Shown: positions 43,741 through 52,791 of the stretch, in pieces
Layout of the letters: the number at the start of each line of letters is the position of its first letter
How positions within the stretch are numbered: the stretch's first letter is position 1
Assembly: GCA_016712885.1 (NCBI GenBank)
Contig: JADJQF010000005.1
Span: 1 to 64,000 of the forward strand
Direction of reading: 5' to 3'
Source: Candidatus Flexicrinis proximus
Lineage (GTDB): Bacteria; Chloroflexota; Anaerolineae; Aggregatilineales; Phototrophicaceae
DNA length: 64,000 nt
Notes under the pieces: generated by a model
What the model saw: the letters and a program-made list of their open reading frames with translations, nothing else
Database searches by the model: none
Told to the model about the DNA's origin: nothing
Made by a program: the position numbers and the translations under genes

Positions 43741-46242
43741 GTGAAGCGTTTATGCATTTTGCTTCTTCTCCTGATTGCAGCTCTCCCTGAACCCGTATAT
43801 GGCCAGGCTCCCGGACTGGTGAGCATTGACATAAGTGCAGGCTTTGCAGGTCGATTTCGCGACAGCGGCTGGACGCCCGTTCTCATTCGAATTGAGAATA
43901 ATGGCACCCGCAATTTTGCAGGCGAACTCATCATTCGCCCTGAGCGCTCGCGTGGGGTCATCAACCCAGTCAGTTCTCCAGTTTCTCTCGCGCCAGACAC
44001 CCAGCAGCTGTTTACCATTTACGTGAGCCTTCGCTCACTTGCGGATGTGCTGCGTGTGGAGCTTCTGACAGACGACGGACTGATAGCTGCCGAAACAGAA
44101 TCCAATGTCAGTGCAGTGCTACCGCGCGAGCGTCTTTACGTCCGCGTGACAGATGGCGTTGGACGACCAGTCGATCTGGGTTCTGCCGCATCGTATGGGC
44201 AATCCGTTGTAGAAGCCGATTGGTTTGTCACAAACCTCCCTGATCGAGGGGTGGGTCTCGAAGCCGTCGACCTGATGCTGATTTCGAACGCCGACTCTGG
44301 ACAGCTGTCACCGGATCAACGCGATGCCATTCGAGATTGGGTATTGGGCGGTGGACACTTGATTGTCGCGGGGGGATCTCGATGGCAAGAGACGGCTGAA
44401 GGACTGACCGACCTCCTTCCGTTAGTGCCAGTTACAAGTGAGCTGTCGGCTGACCTGGCCGGGGTAAATACGCTCGCGGGTTGGTCGATCTCTTTGGCTG
44501 CGACGGAAACGGTTTTGGCGCGGGGAACGCTGGCCGAAGATGCCATGGTACTGGCGGCAGATTCGGCAGGCACCCCTCTTGTGGTGCGCAGGGACTTCGG
44601 TTACGGCCTAGTCGACTACATCACTTTCGATCCGACCACACCGCCTTTCGCAGGTTGGGATGGACTTGACGGTCTGTGGTTCTCACTGGTTACAAGCAGA
44701 GATGTTCGTCCGGGCTGGTCATACGGCTTCCTCAACCTTACACAAGGCTATAACGCCGTAGAGATTCTGCCTGGAGTAACCGCCCTACCTGAAGCCCTGG
44801 CGATGATCGGATTCCTTCTGCTATATGTGGTGCTGATTGGGCCAGTGAACTATCTGTTGCTTTCCCGGATTGGCCGACGGGAGTTTGCTTGGTTCAGCAT
44901 TCCCGTGCTTATCGTTGTGTTTACCATCATAGCGTGGGTGACTGGCTTTAACCTTCGCGGCTCAGAAGTTGTACTCAGCCGGTTGAGTGTTGTGGAGTCC
45001 TGGCCGGAGTCTGATACATCGCACGTTAGGCAGCTTATCGGGTTGCTGTCTCCTCGACGCGCAAATTATGAGATGTCATTTCCCGACACGCGATCCCTAC
45101 GGCCCCTCTTGCGCACCACACAGGGCGGTTTCTTTTCAAATCAGGCAAGTACAGTCGAGATCGAACAATCGGACGTATTTAGTGCCGTGAACTTTCCGGT
45201 TGACGCAAGTTTCATGGCCGGCTTCGTGGCCGACGGCACGACTCCGCGCGCGCTCTTGAGCGGAAGTGTCTCCGTTACCGAGGGCGATACTCCAGGGATA
45301 CTGGAGTGGCGCGGATCCGTGAGAAACGACCTGCCAGTAGCGCTCACAGACGTCGTAATTCTGTCGCGTTCCGGGGTAATCCGCCTACCGGAGCCGTTGG
45401 CACCCGGTGAGATTCGAATTCTCGAAGAGGAAATCATATCTACAGTAGATATGGCTGTCCCGGCGAGTCCTCTCGAATACGCCACGACTTTTCTCTCGCC
45501 GGCACAGACACGATATGTAACGCGCGGCCGTGACGAGCTCGTCGGCCCCGAGCAGTCGCTCAAAGAAATTGTGGGTGAGGAGGTATTCCGTTCGGCGCTG
45601 TTTTTCGGAATGCCGCTAAACGCCTCAGCCATTTCGCAGGCGGACCAGCGCCGTCAGACGTTCCTGGCCAACTTCGTGATAGACCAGTTTAATTCCACGG
45701 CCCGCGGTGACAATATCTATTTGATCGGCTGGACCGAGCAGGCGCCGTTCAGCGAAGATATTCCAGATGCCAATTGGAAAGCGGTAGACTCGACGCTATA
45801 CATCACTGAACTTGAAACAACGCAGCAGTCGGCGGTGAATACACTGGCGCGCGTTGGCCCCGATCAGTTTACGTGGACGCTCATTGAAGATGAAGCGGCA
45901 ACAAATTCAACACCGAACTTCATCAGCGATGTGAACCGCGGCAGACTTTCGTTCCGGTTGACACCGGTGCCTAGAAGCGTACTATCGACAGTTGATGAAC
46001 TCGTTCTGGTAATTGAACGAGGAAGCTCATCGCTGACAAATACTGAGGTAAGGCTGTACAACTGGGATTCGGGAGAATACGACCCGATAACGCTAGATGG
46101 CGATCGGACTCAAGTGGCCGATCACGCGCCATATATCGGTCCTAACAATGCTGTCCAGATCGAAATTGACCGTTTTCTCTCGGCTGGGGCGCTTTCAATT
46201 ACAAAACTGGCTGTTGAGCAGTATGGTACGCGGAGAAGCTAG
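43741..46242 (+). CDS. Large exported membrane protein of unknown function
   Basis: 833 residues from a GTG start with GAAAGGAC upstream. The signal MKRLCILLLLLIAALPEPVYG is cleaved before QA. The exported region (22-350) has beta-rich repeats and a glutamine-amidotransferase-like segment (LSPDQRDAIRDWVLGGGHLI, VAGGS). Two membrane helices follow near residues 357-377 (MIGFLLLYVVLIGPVNYLLL) and 387-406 (WFSIPVLIVVFTIIAWVTGF). A second exported part of about 400 residues ends the protein. This layout (Big-domain-like, GATase-like fold, GPVNYLLL hairpin) is known from exported proteins in several phyla without assigned role. Confidence 0.75.
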   Translation: MKRLCILLLLLIAALPEPVYGQAPGLVSIDISAGFAGRFRDSGWTPVLIRIENNGTRNFAGELIIRPERSRGVINPVSSPVSLAPDTQQLFTIYVSLRSLADVLRVELLTDDGLIAAETESNVSAVLPRERLYVRVTDGVGRPVDLGSAASYGQSVVEADWFVTNLPDRGVGLEAVDLMLISNADSGQLSPDQRDAIRDWVLGGGHLIVAGGSRWQETAEGLTDLLPLVPVTSELSADLAGVNTLAGWSISLAATETVLARGTLAEDAMVLAADSAGTPLVVRRDFGYGLVDYITFDPTTPPFAGWDGLDGLWFSLVTSRDVRPGWSYGFLNLTQGYNAVEILPGVTALPEALAMIGFLLLYVVLIGPVNYLLLSRIGRREFAWFSIPVLIVVFTIIAWVTGFNLRGSEVVLSRLSVVESWPESDTSHVRQLIGLLSPRRANYEMSFPDTRSLRPLLRTTQGGFFSNQASTVEIEQSDVFSAVNFPVDASFMAGFVADGTTPRALLSGSVSVTEGDTPGILEWRGSVRNDLPVALTDVVILSRSGVIRLPEPLAPGEIRILEEEIISTVDMAVPASPLEYATTFLSPAQTRYVTRGRDELVGPEQSLKEIVGEEVFRSALFFGMPLNASAISQADQRRQTFLANFVIDQFNSTARGDNIYLIGWTEQAPFSEDIPDANWKAVDSTLYITELETTQQSAVNTLARVGPDQFTWTLIEDEAATNSTPNFISDVNRGRLSFRLTPVPRSVLSTVDELVLVIERGSSSLTNTEVRLYNWDSGEYDPITLDGDRTQVADHAPYIGPNNAVQIEIDRFLSAGALSITKLAVEQYGTRRS

Positions 46243-46253
46243 CGTTTTGCCTC

Positions 46254-46282
46254 TTGGCACACCTGTTCCTCACCAGTATAAT
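46254..46282 (+). promoter_or_regulatory. Promoter of rplI
   Basis: TTGGCA (46254-46259), a 17-bp spacer and a perfect TATAAT (46277-46282). The rplI ATG follows at 46362 behind GAGGAA. Confidence 0.75.
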
Positions 46283-46361
46283 GCTGGGCACGTTACTCAC
46301 GGGATGGACGAAGTGCGCCTTGCGTTTGACGGGGCGTTGTGGATATTGAGGAATTACCGCG

Positions 46362-46928
46362 ATGAAAGTCATCTTGCTCAACTATGTCTATAAACACGGC
46401 GTTGCTGGTGAGGTGATTAACGTCGCCGACGGCTTCGCCCGGAACTTCCTGATTCCGCGCGGCTTGGCGGTCAAAGCAACGGAAGGCGAGCTCAAGCGTG
46501 CGTCGAACCTGCGCGAACAGGCGTCGGCAAAGCGTGCAGCTTTGGACAACCAGCTAAATGAACTTGCACGGATTATTGACGGCGTTGAGCTGATTTTTGG
46601 CCGGCGCGCCGCGACGACTGGCAAACTGTTTGGTTCGGTGACAACGCAGGAAATCGCCGACGAACTCAACCGCGTCACCGGCGTTGATATTAACCGCCGC
46701 CGCATAAGTCAGCAGCTCCTGCGCGAAGTCGGGACCCATACGGTGCCTGTGCGGCTGGGTACTGAGCACTCTCCCGCGCTCAAAGTAACGATTGTGCGTG
46801 AAGAGGAAATGAACGAATTCCTGGCGAAACGCGCTTCTGCGTCCCATGCAGCCGAAGCCGCTGAGGCCGCTGCTGAGGGCACCCCCTCAGACGCTGCCGA
46901 GGCTGTCGAGGCCAGCGCCAACGAGTAA
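46362..46928 (+). CDS. rplI: 50S ribosomal protein L9
   Basis: Large-subunit protein that binds domain V of 23S rRNA. MKVILLNYVYKHGVAGEVIN is the L9 start, VADGFARNFLIPRGLAVKAT the rRNA-binding globule, followed by the long connecting helix and the C-domain (GKLFGSVTTQEIADEL, VGTHTVPVRLG). 188 residues is about 40 longer than usual because of an acidic Ala/Glu tail (from about residue 158). Own promoter and terminator. Confidence 0.95.
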   Translation: MKVILLNYVYKHGVAGEVINVADGFARNFLIPRGLAVKATEGELKRASNLREQASAKRAALDNQLNELARIIDGVELIFGRRAATTGKLFGSVTTQEIADELNRVTGVDINRRRISQQLLREVGTHTVPVRLGTEHSPALKVTIVREEEMNEFLAKRASASHAAEAAEAAAEGTPSDAAEAVEASANE

Positions 46929-46949
46929 CAATACTCGGAGTTGACCCCT

Positions 46950-46982
46950 AAATAGCCCTGGACAACGGTCACAGGGCTATTT
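46950..46982 (+). terminator. Terminator after rplI
   Basis: AAATAGCCCTG and CAGGGCTATTT form a perfect 11-bp stem around an 11-base loop, 22 bases past the rplI stop and just before the next start. Confidence 0.85.
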
Positions 46983-46994
46983 GCTATATAGCCT

Positions 46995-48293
46995 ATGGAT
47001 GCATATTCGCTCGGACAACTTCTGCGCCAGACCCGCGATGATCGCGAGTTAACGCTGGAAGACGCCAAGATCAAGACACGGATATCCGTGCCGATCTTGG
47101 AGTCCTTTGAGCAGGGTTTGTTTCAGGTCGCGGACTTGTCACAAGTACAACTCCGTGGAATGCTCTCAAATTACGCATCCTATCTGGGGCTCGATCCTGA
47201 GACAATCCTTCACTACTACGAGGACTCTCAGTCCGCCGGTGGCCGGCGGCGCAGACGGGCAGAAAGTCCAACGCGGGGACGGCCTACTTCAGACTCGCGC
47301 CGAAACATCCAGGATCAACGGTCACCCACGGAGGTCCGTCGTCCGCAGACCGAGTCGCGTGCACTTGTTTCCGGCGACCCGACAAACGCGCAGCGCCCAG
47401 ACACTTATGGAAGCCGCCGCGAAAAACGCTCGCGTCGCGGTCGCGGGCTCCTGAATCTGCTGGTCATTATCACGCTCGCACTCGCGAGTCTGGTGGTTAT
47501 TGCGACCATCGCGACTGAGCTCTTACAAAGGGTTCCCGATCCGGCAATTGACCCTGGGGTGGATTCGGAAGGTAACAGCCTTGTTGAGTTGCCCTCAACC
47601 CTAACATTTACGCCGCAGCCCTCGCCAACCACCCTGCGGACACCAACACTTCTTCCCCGCAGCCCTCAGAACTATCAGGGCGAGCCTGTCCTTGTTACGG
47701 TGGATTTTCTCCAGCGCGCATGGGTGCGAATGATTGTGGACGGCGCAGAACTCTACGCTGGTCTCGTGCGGCCTGGCGAGCTTACACTCGAGTATCGCGC
47801 CATTAACGAGATTATCCTGAGTAGCAGCAACGCAGAGGCACTGGCAGTTACCTATAACGGGCAACCTCAGACTTCTTATGGCGGACGCGGTCAAGAGGTC
47901 GAAATTGTGTTCAGGCCTGGCGGCAACATTACAATCGACTCTGGGGCGGTTTTTGCCCCGACTTCCGAATTCACAATCACGCCATTGCCTACTTCTGCCC
48001 AGCTGGCTGCCACCCTACTGGCCGAAGGCACTCCAACAGCGACGGAAGGGCCAAGCCCTACCCCGAGCGAGACATATACACCCTCTCACACTCCTGAGTT
48101 TTCGCCTTCACCGACGGAGTCCAGCACACCGACACTTACGCCCAGCATTACGGCAACCATCACTGCCAGCGTTACGGCAACCGAGACATCCGTCCCAACA
48201 GAAACGCAGCCGCCCACTCCCAGCCCGTCACCGTCTGCAGTTGTGCCTCCGCGCGTGACACCGCCGAACTCAACGCCTGGCAAGACACCGTAG
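46995..48293 (+). CDS. RodZ-like helix-turn-helix membrane protein
   Basis: 432 residues. The N-terminal HTH_25 domain (LGQLLRQTRDDRELTLEDAK ... YASYLGLDPETILHYYE) is cytoplasmic. A basic, disordered stretch is followed by one membrane helix (about residues 153-175, LLNLLVIITLALASLVVIAT). The exported DUF4115 domain reads PVLVTVDFLQRAWVRMIVDG and AELYAGLVRPGELTLEY, and the end (about 325-432) is a Thr/Pro/Ser low-complexity tail. RodZ links the cytoskeleton to cell-wall growth in rods; whether this lineage does so is not known. Confidence 0.85.
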   Translation: MDAYSLGQLLRQTRDDRELTLEDAKIKTRISVPILESFEQGLFQVADLSQVQLRGMLSNYASYLGLDPETILHYYEDSQSAGGRRRRRAESPTRGRPTSDSRRNIQDQRSPTEVRRPQTESRALVSGDPTNAQRPDTYGSRREKRSRRGRGLLNLLVIITLALASLVVIATIATELLQRVPDPAIDPGVDSEGNSLVELPSTLTFTPQPSPTTLRTPTLLPRSPQNYQGEPVLVTVDFLQRAWVRMIVDGAELYAGLVRPGELTLEYRAINEIILSSSNAEALAVTYNGQPQTSYGGRGQEVEIVFRPGGNITIDSGAVFAPTSEFTITPLPTSAQLAATLLAEGTPTATEGPSPTPSETYTPSHTPEFSPSPTESSTPTLTPSITATITASVTATETSVPTETQPPTPSPSPSAVVPPRVTPPNSTPGKTP

Positions 48294-48347
48294 CGCCAGT
48301 GTTCAACTCCGATATAATCGCCAAACCCCAACTAAGGACAGCCTTCT

Positions 48348-49793
48348 ATGGCAAAACACAGTACGCGCCACGACAACTTCTATCTGCTTAGCCTTGGTTG
48401 TTCCAAGAACACTGTTGACTCCGAATCTATGGGACAGATTCTCTCGAAACAAGGGCTGCGCGCTGTCGGCGATCCATCACGCGCAGAAATATTGATTGTC
48501 AATACCTGCGGTTTTGTCGACGCCGCGAAAGAAGAGTCGCTTGCCGCCCTGCGCGAGTTGGTGGAAATCAAGCGCGGGAAGCAGATGGTGATTGCCGCAG
48601 GATGCCTTTCGCAGCGTTACGGAGAACAGCTCATCCAGCATGTTCCGGGTCTGGACGGTATCATCGGCACGAGACGCTGGATGGACATCTTCGATCTGGT
48701 CTCGCGCTTACGTGACCGCAGACACCCGGAACCGCTGTATCACCTGCCGACGGACGCAACAGTAGTTGGACTCGATGAGCAGGGTGTGATGCGAACCAGC
48801 ATCCAGGGTGCGAGCGCTTACCTGAAAATCGCCGATGGCTGTCGCCGGCCCTGTGCGTTCTGCGCAATTCCCAAGATCAAAGGGACAGCCGTCAGCCGCC
48901 CAATCGACTCTATCGTGCGCGAAGCCGTCAAGCTGCAGGAAATGGGTGTCAAAGAAGTGCTCCTTATCGCCCAGGACACAACCGATTACGGCTACGACCT
49001 GGGAATGAAGGATGGTCTGGCGCACCTGTTGGATGCGATCGTGGAAGCGGCGCCGGGGATCCCGTGGCTTCGTGTGATGTACGCTTATCCGGGGTATGTT
49101 ACGGAACGGCTGATGGAAACTATGGCAAAACATAAGCAGGTTTTGCCATATCTCGACATTCCACTTCAGCACGGACATCGCGAAACCTTGAAACGGATGA
49201 AGCGCCCGGCGAATGTCGAATGGGTATATGACACTCTCGGCAAGCTGCGCTCATTCCTGCCTGACCTTGCCGTGCGAACGACTTTCATCGTGGGCTATCC
49301 AGGGGAAACCGACGAGGAATTCGACGGCTTGATGCAATTTGTACGTGATCTTCAGTTCGATCGCGTCGGCGCGTTCAAATATTCATATGAGATTGGCACG
49401 CCAAGCGCTGCTCTTCCCAATCAGGTCGAAGATGAAGTCAAGCAGGCACGCTGGGATGCCCTAATGGAACTTCAGCAAGGCATTAGCCTGACGAAAAACC
49501 AGAAGTGGATTGGCCGCACGATCGACGTGCTGGTCGAAGGTCACGGGGAGAGTGAGGACGAGAACGGCGAAGCAACCGGCGAATCCCTCAGCCTGGGACG
49601 CAGCTACCGCGATGCACCGGAAATCGACGGCTATGTGATCGTCGAGGGGGAACTGCCTGTTGGAGAGATCGTCCCAGTGCGGGTAACAGGTGCTACGACA
49701 TACGATCTGTTTGCGACTGCCGAAATCCAACCGGCAATCACGATCCAGCCAGGTAAGGTATACGGCGCAGGTGATCTGATCCTGCCAAATTAA
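48348..49793 (+). CDS. rimO: Ribosomal protein S12 methylthiotransferase RimO
   Basis: Radical-SAM enzyme that methylthiolates S12. 481 residues. The UPF0004 domain carries LGCSKNTVDSE, VNTCGFVDAAKEESL and AGCLSQRY cysteines for the auxiliary cluster. The radical-SAM motif is CRRPCAFCAIPKIKG (Cys at 3-residue and 2-residue spacing). A C-terminal TRAM domain (DVLVEGHG ... SYRDAPEIDGYVIVEG) binds substrate. SYRDAPEIDG is characteristic of RimO rather than MiaB. TATAAT at 48313-48318 may be its -10. Confidence 0.95.
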   Translation: MAKHSTRHDNFYLLSLGCSKNTVDSESMGQILSKQGLRAVGDPSRAEILIVNTCGFVDAAKEESLAALRELVEIKRGKQMVIAAGCLSQRYGEQLIQHVPGLDGIIGTRRWMDIFDLVSRLRDRRHPEPLYHLPTDATVVGLDEQGVMRTSIQGASAYLKIADGCRRPCAFCAIPKIKGTAVSRPIDSIVREAVKLQEMGVKEVLLIAQDTTDYGYDLGMKDGLAHLLDAIVEAAPGIPWLRVMYAYPGYVTERLMETMAKHKQVLPYLDIPLQHGHRETLKRMKRPANVEWVYDTLGKLRSFLPDLAVRTTFIVGYPGETDEEFDGLMQFVRDLQFDRVGAFKYSYEIGTPSAALPNQVEDEVKQARWDALMELQQGISLTKNQKWIGRTIDVLVEGHGESEDENGEATGESLSLGRSYRDAPEIDGYVIVEGELPVGEIVPVRVTGATTYDLFATAEIQPAITIQPGKVYGAGDLILPN

Positions 49794-49863
49794 GCGTTAG
49801 GAGTGCCGGAGTCATTCGACGGAATTCTCACCGGGCACTTTGAATCCTTGGTCAAGTCAAGAA

Positions 49864-49883
49864 TGCCGAGGTCGCCCTCGGCA
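49864..49883. terminator. Hairpin between convergent rimO and polA
   Basis: TGCCGAGG pairs with CCTCGGCA around a TCGC loop, in the 96-base gap. A longer pairing of GGAGTGCCG (near 49800) with CGGCACTCC is an alternative. No T-tract on either strand. Confidence 0.55.
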
Positions 49884-49889
49884 CTCCAG

Positions 49890-52700
49890 CTAGTCCATGT
49901 CACGCCAGTTTTTGCCTACTTCGGCATTTGCCTTGAGGGGTGGGTCTAACGGATATGCAGCTTCCATCACCTCCACAACCAGTGATCGCACGCTCTCGAT
50001 TTCATCTTCTGGCACCTCAAGGACAAGTTCATCATGAACCTGTAACGTCATCATCGCCTGAAACTTCCGAGAACGGAGTTCTGCGTCAAGCCGTATCATT
50101 GCGGTATTGATGATATCGGCTGCACTCCCCTGAATTGGCATGTTAATTGCGGCACGCTCTTCGGCCTGAATAACCTGACGCGTCGCTCGAGGGTTAATTA
50201 AGGCAGGGAATGTCCGTTTTCTGCCGGCAAGCGTTATCAGCCCCTCGGGTTGACGCGCCTTCTCCTTGGTCACCATTAGGTACTCCTGCACGTTCGGAAG
50301 TCGCGCGAAGTAGCGCCGTATGAATTCCTCGGCTTCGCTGAGAGTTAGCCCACTGTCTCGCGCCAGGCGGAACGCACCCATCCCGTAGATCAGTCCAAAA
50401 TTCACCCGCTTAGCAAATCCACGCTGATCACCCGTGACCGACTCGATTGGTATTCCAAAGACCGCCGCCGCCGTGGCCTTGTGAATGTCGAGCCCGTCGT
50501 AAAACGCTTGTCTGAGCGTGGGGTCTCCGCTGATATGTGCCAGTACACGAAGTTCAATCTGGCTATAATCCACGGACAGCAACAGTTTTCCTTCTGGTGC
50601 AATAAATGCTCTCCGCACCTCACGGCCCGCCTCAGTTCGGATCGGGATATTCTGCAAGTTGGGGTTACTACTCGAAAGCCGGCCGGTAGTCGTGCCGGTC
50701 AGGTTATAGCTGGTATGGAGCCGGCCCGTGCGCGGATTAATTAGGTTTGGAAGCGAGTCAACATAGGTCCCCTTCAGTTTCGAAAGTTCACGATACTCCA
50801 GTATCGCGGAGACGACAGGATGGACATCCCGGAGGTCGTCAAGAACTGCCGCGTCCGTAGAATACCCCAGCGTAGTTTTTGCGATGCCCTTGGTTGGAAG
50901 GCCGAGTCTTCCAAACAGAAGGTCACTCAACTGCTTTGGGCTGTTCAAATTGAGGTTAGACCCGGCAAGCTGGTAGATACGCTCCTCAATCGTACGGAGT
51001 TGACCTGCCAACCGCCCACTCATCTCCGCAAGAAAAGCGGTGTCGAGTACGACGCCTGCTTGCTCCATCGTGACAATCACTGGAAGGAGCTGCATCTCAA
51101 GCGATTCGAATACACCTCGCATTCCTTTTGACTCAAGCTCGGGCACGAGAATGTCGTAAAGGCGGCGCGTCATAGCCGCATCGGCCGCTGCATAGGGTGC
51201 GGCACGTTCGAGATCTACTTCGGCAAACGACGTTTGTTTCTTGCCTGTCCCGATCAGATCGGAAATCGGCGTCATGTAGATAGGTCTGCCGGATTCATCC
51301 CGGATACGTGAGGGGGTCAGATCCTTCAGACCAAGAGTTCTACTGATCGGATTCGAAAGCCACTCGGCGACCATCGTGTCAGCGGATATTGGCTCAACGT
51401 CCAGCCCGTGCTGGCGCAACACAACGAGATCATAAGATACGTTGTGCATCACCTTGGCTTTAGACTTGTCGACGAATATTGATCGCAGAGAATCGACCAC
51501 GGTCTGTAGAGACAATTGCTCCGCCGCTCGGTGCCCCACTGGAATGTAGTAGGCGGTTTGTCCGTCGACCGAAAGCGATATACCGACAAGGTCAGCCTGC
51601 ATAGGGTCGAGGCTGGTAGTCTCGGTGTCAATCGCTAACAGATCTGTGTCATTCAATACGCGAAGGAGGCTTTCAAGTCCAGCCTGGTCTCTTACAATCA
51701 CTGTAGTGATGTTCTCGCTTGCAGTTGCCGGCGACCCTGCGATTTCCGGTTCATCCGGAAACATCATCGCGGACTCCGCCGCAACCACTTGTTTCTCTTC
51801 GACAAGATCAGGAAACATGGATTTCTGACTGGGCGTCGCAATCTTGACTAAGCGATCGCGAAGTGAGCGGAAATTAAGCTGTTCAAACATATCAAGTGCA
51901 ACGTTGGCGTCATAGTCATGCGCGACACACGCCGGAAGGCTCAACGTAATCGGCACATCACGTTGTATTCGTGCGAGATACTGGCTTAAGTATGCCGAAT
52001 CGCGTCCTTCTGAGAGCTTCGTCGCCATCGCGCCCTTGATTGAGGGCAAGGCGGCGTAAATTCCATCTAGTGAGCCGTAGGTTTGGATGAGGGTCGTGGC
52101 TCCCTTCTCTCCTATGCCCTTGACGCCAGGTATGTTGTCCGAGCTATCGCCCATCAGCGCTTTCAGATCAACAAGCTGGTCAGGCTGAATACCCCACTTC
52201 TCCACAAATCGCGCCGTGTCCCAAACTTCATCAGGTCCGCCGCGTGACGGGAGCTGAACACGAACGTGATCGCTCAACAGTTGAAGCAAGTCGCGGTCGC
52301 CCGTAATGATTTTCGCCTCGACACCCTCGGCTTCCGTGTGCACGGTAACCGTCCCGATGATGTCGTCCGCTTCATAACCTTCGAGGGCCAGCACCGGAAT
52401 ATTGAACGCGCGAACGACCTGATCGATCTTTTGGAGCTGCGTGCGAAGCTCGTCCGGCATCTTTTCGCGGGTACCCTTGTAGTCGCTGTATTGGACATCG
52501 CGCCCGCTCAGACCCATATCAAAGCTGACAGCCAGGTAGTCTGGTTTCTCTTTCTGGAGAATGTCGAGAAGAATTCGCGTAAAGCCAAAGACCGCGTTGG
52601 TAGGTTCGCCAGTTTTGGTTGACATACTCTCAACCGGCAACGCGAAAAACTGTCGGTAAGCAACGGCATGGCCGTCGATTAGCACCATTCTTGGGCGCAT
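49890..52700 (-). CDS. polA: DNA polymerase I
   Basis: 936 residues from ATG 52700, which has GGGGAAG upstream; the longer frame to 52823 is not supported. The N-terminal 5'-3' exonuclease begins MVLIDGHAVAYRQFFALP and continues KALMGDSSDNIPGVKGIGEK. The 3'-5' proofreading domain keeps LLAIDTETTSLDPMQADLVG with catalytic Asp and Glu, and HNVSYDLVVL. The polymerase domain has SVDYSQIELRVLAHISGD, KRVNFGLIYGMGAFRLA and LQVHDELVLEVPEDE. All three activities look intact. Replication repair and Okazaki processing. Confidence 0.95.
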   Translation of the reverse strand: MRPRMVLIDGHAVAYRQFFALPVESMSTKTGEPTNAVFGFTRILLDILQKEKPDYLAVSFDMGLSGRDVQYSDYKGTREKMPDELRTQLQKIDQVVRAFNIPVLALEGYEADDIIGTVTVHTEAEGVEAKIITGDRDLLQLLSDHVRVQLPSRGGPDEVWDTARFVEKWGIQPDQLVDLKALMGDSSDNIPGVKGIGEKGATTLIQTYGSLDGIYAALPSIKGAMATKLSEGRDSAYLSQYLARIQRDVPITLSLPACVAHDYDANVALDMFEQLNFRSLRDRLVKIATPSQKSMFPDLVEEKQVVAAESAMMFPDEPEIAGSPATASENITTVIVRDQAGLESLLRVLNDTDLLAIDTETTSLDPMQADLVGISLSVDGQTAYYIPVGHRAAEQLSLQTVVDSLRSIFVDKSKAKVMHNVSYDLVVLRQHGLDVEPISADTMVAEWLSNPISRTLGLKDLTPSRIRDESGRPIYMTPISDLIGTGKKQTSFAEVDLERAAPYAAADAAMTRRLYDILVPELESKGMRGVFESLEMQLLPVIVTMEQAGVVLDTAFLAEMSGRLAGQLRTIEERIYQLAGSNLNLNSPKQLSDLLFGRLGLPTKGIAKTTLGYSTDAAVLDDLRDVHPVVSAILEYRELSKLKGTYVDSLPNLINPRTGRLHTSYNLTGTTTGRLSSSNPNLQNIPIRTEAGREVRRAFIAPEGKLLLSVDYSQIELRVLAHISGDPTLRQAFYDGLDIHKATAAAVFGIPIESVTGDQRGFAKRVNFGLIYGMGAFRLARDSGLTLSEAEEFIRRYFARLPNVQEYLMVTKEKARQPEGLITLAGRKRTFPALINPRATRQVIQAEERAAINMPIQGSAADIINTAMIRLDAELRSRKFQAMMTLQVHDELVLEVPEDEIESVRSLVVEVMEAAYPLDPPLKANAEVGKNWRDMD

Positions 52701-52791
52701 CACTTCCCCGTTTCGCCGCAAAAACCGAACAAGTGAGCGGATTATACCACACAACCTGAACCTGAGCAGGCCGTTGCGATGTAATCGCGAC

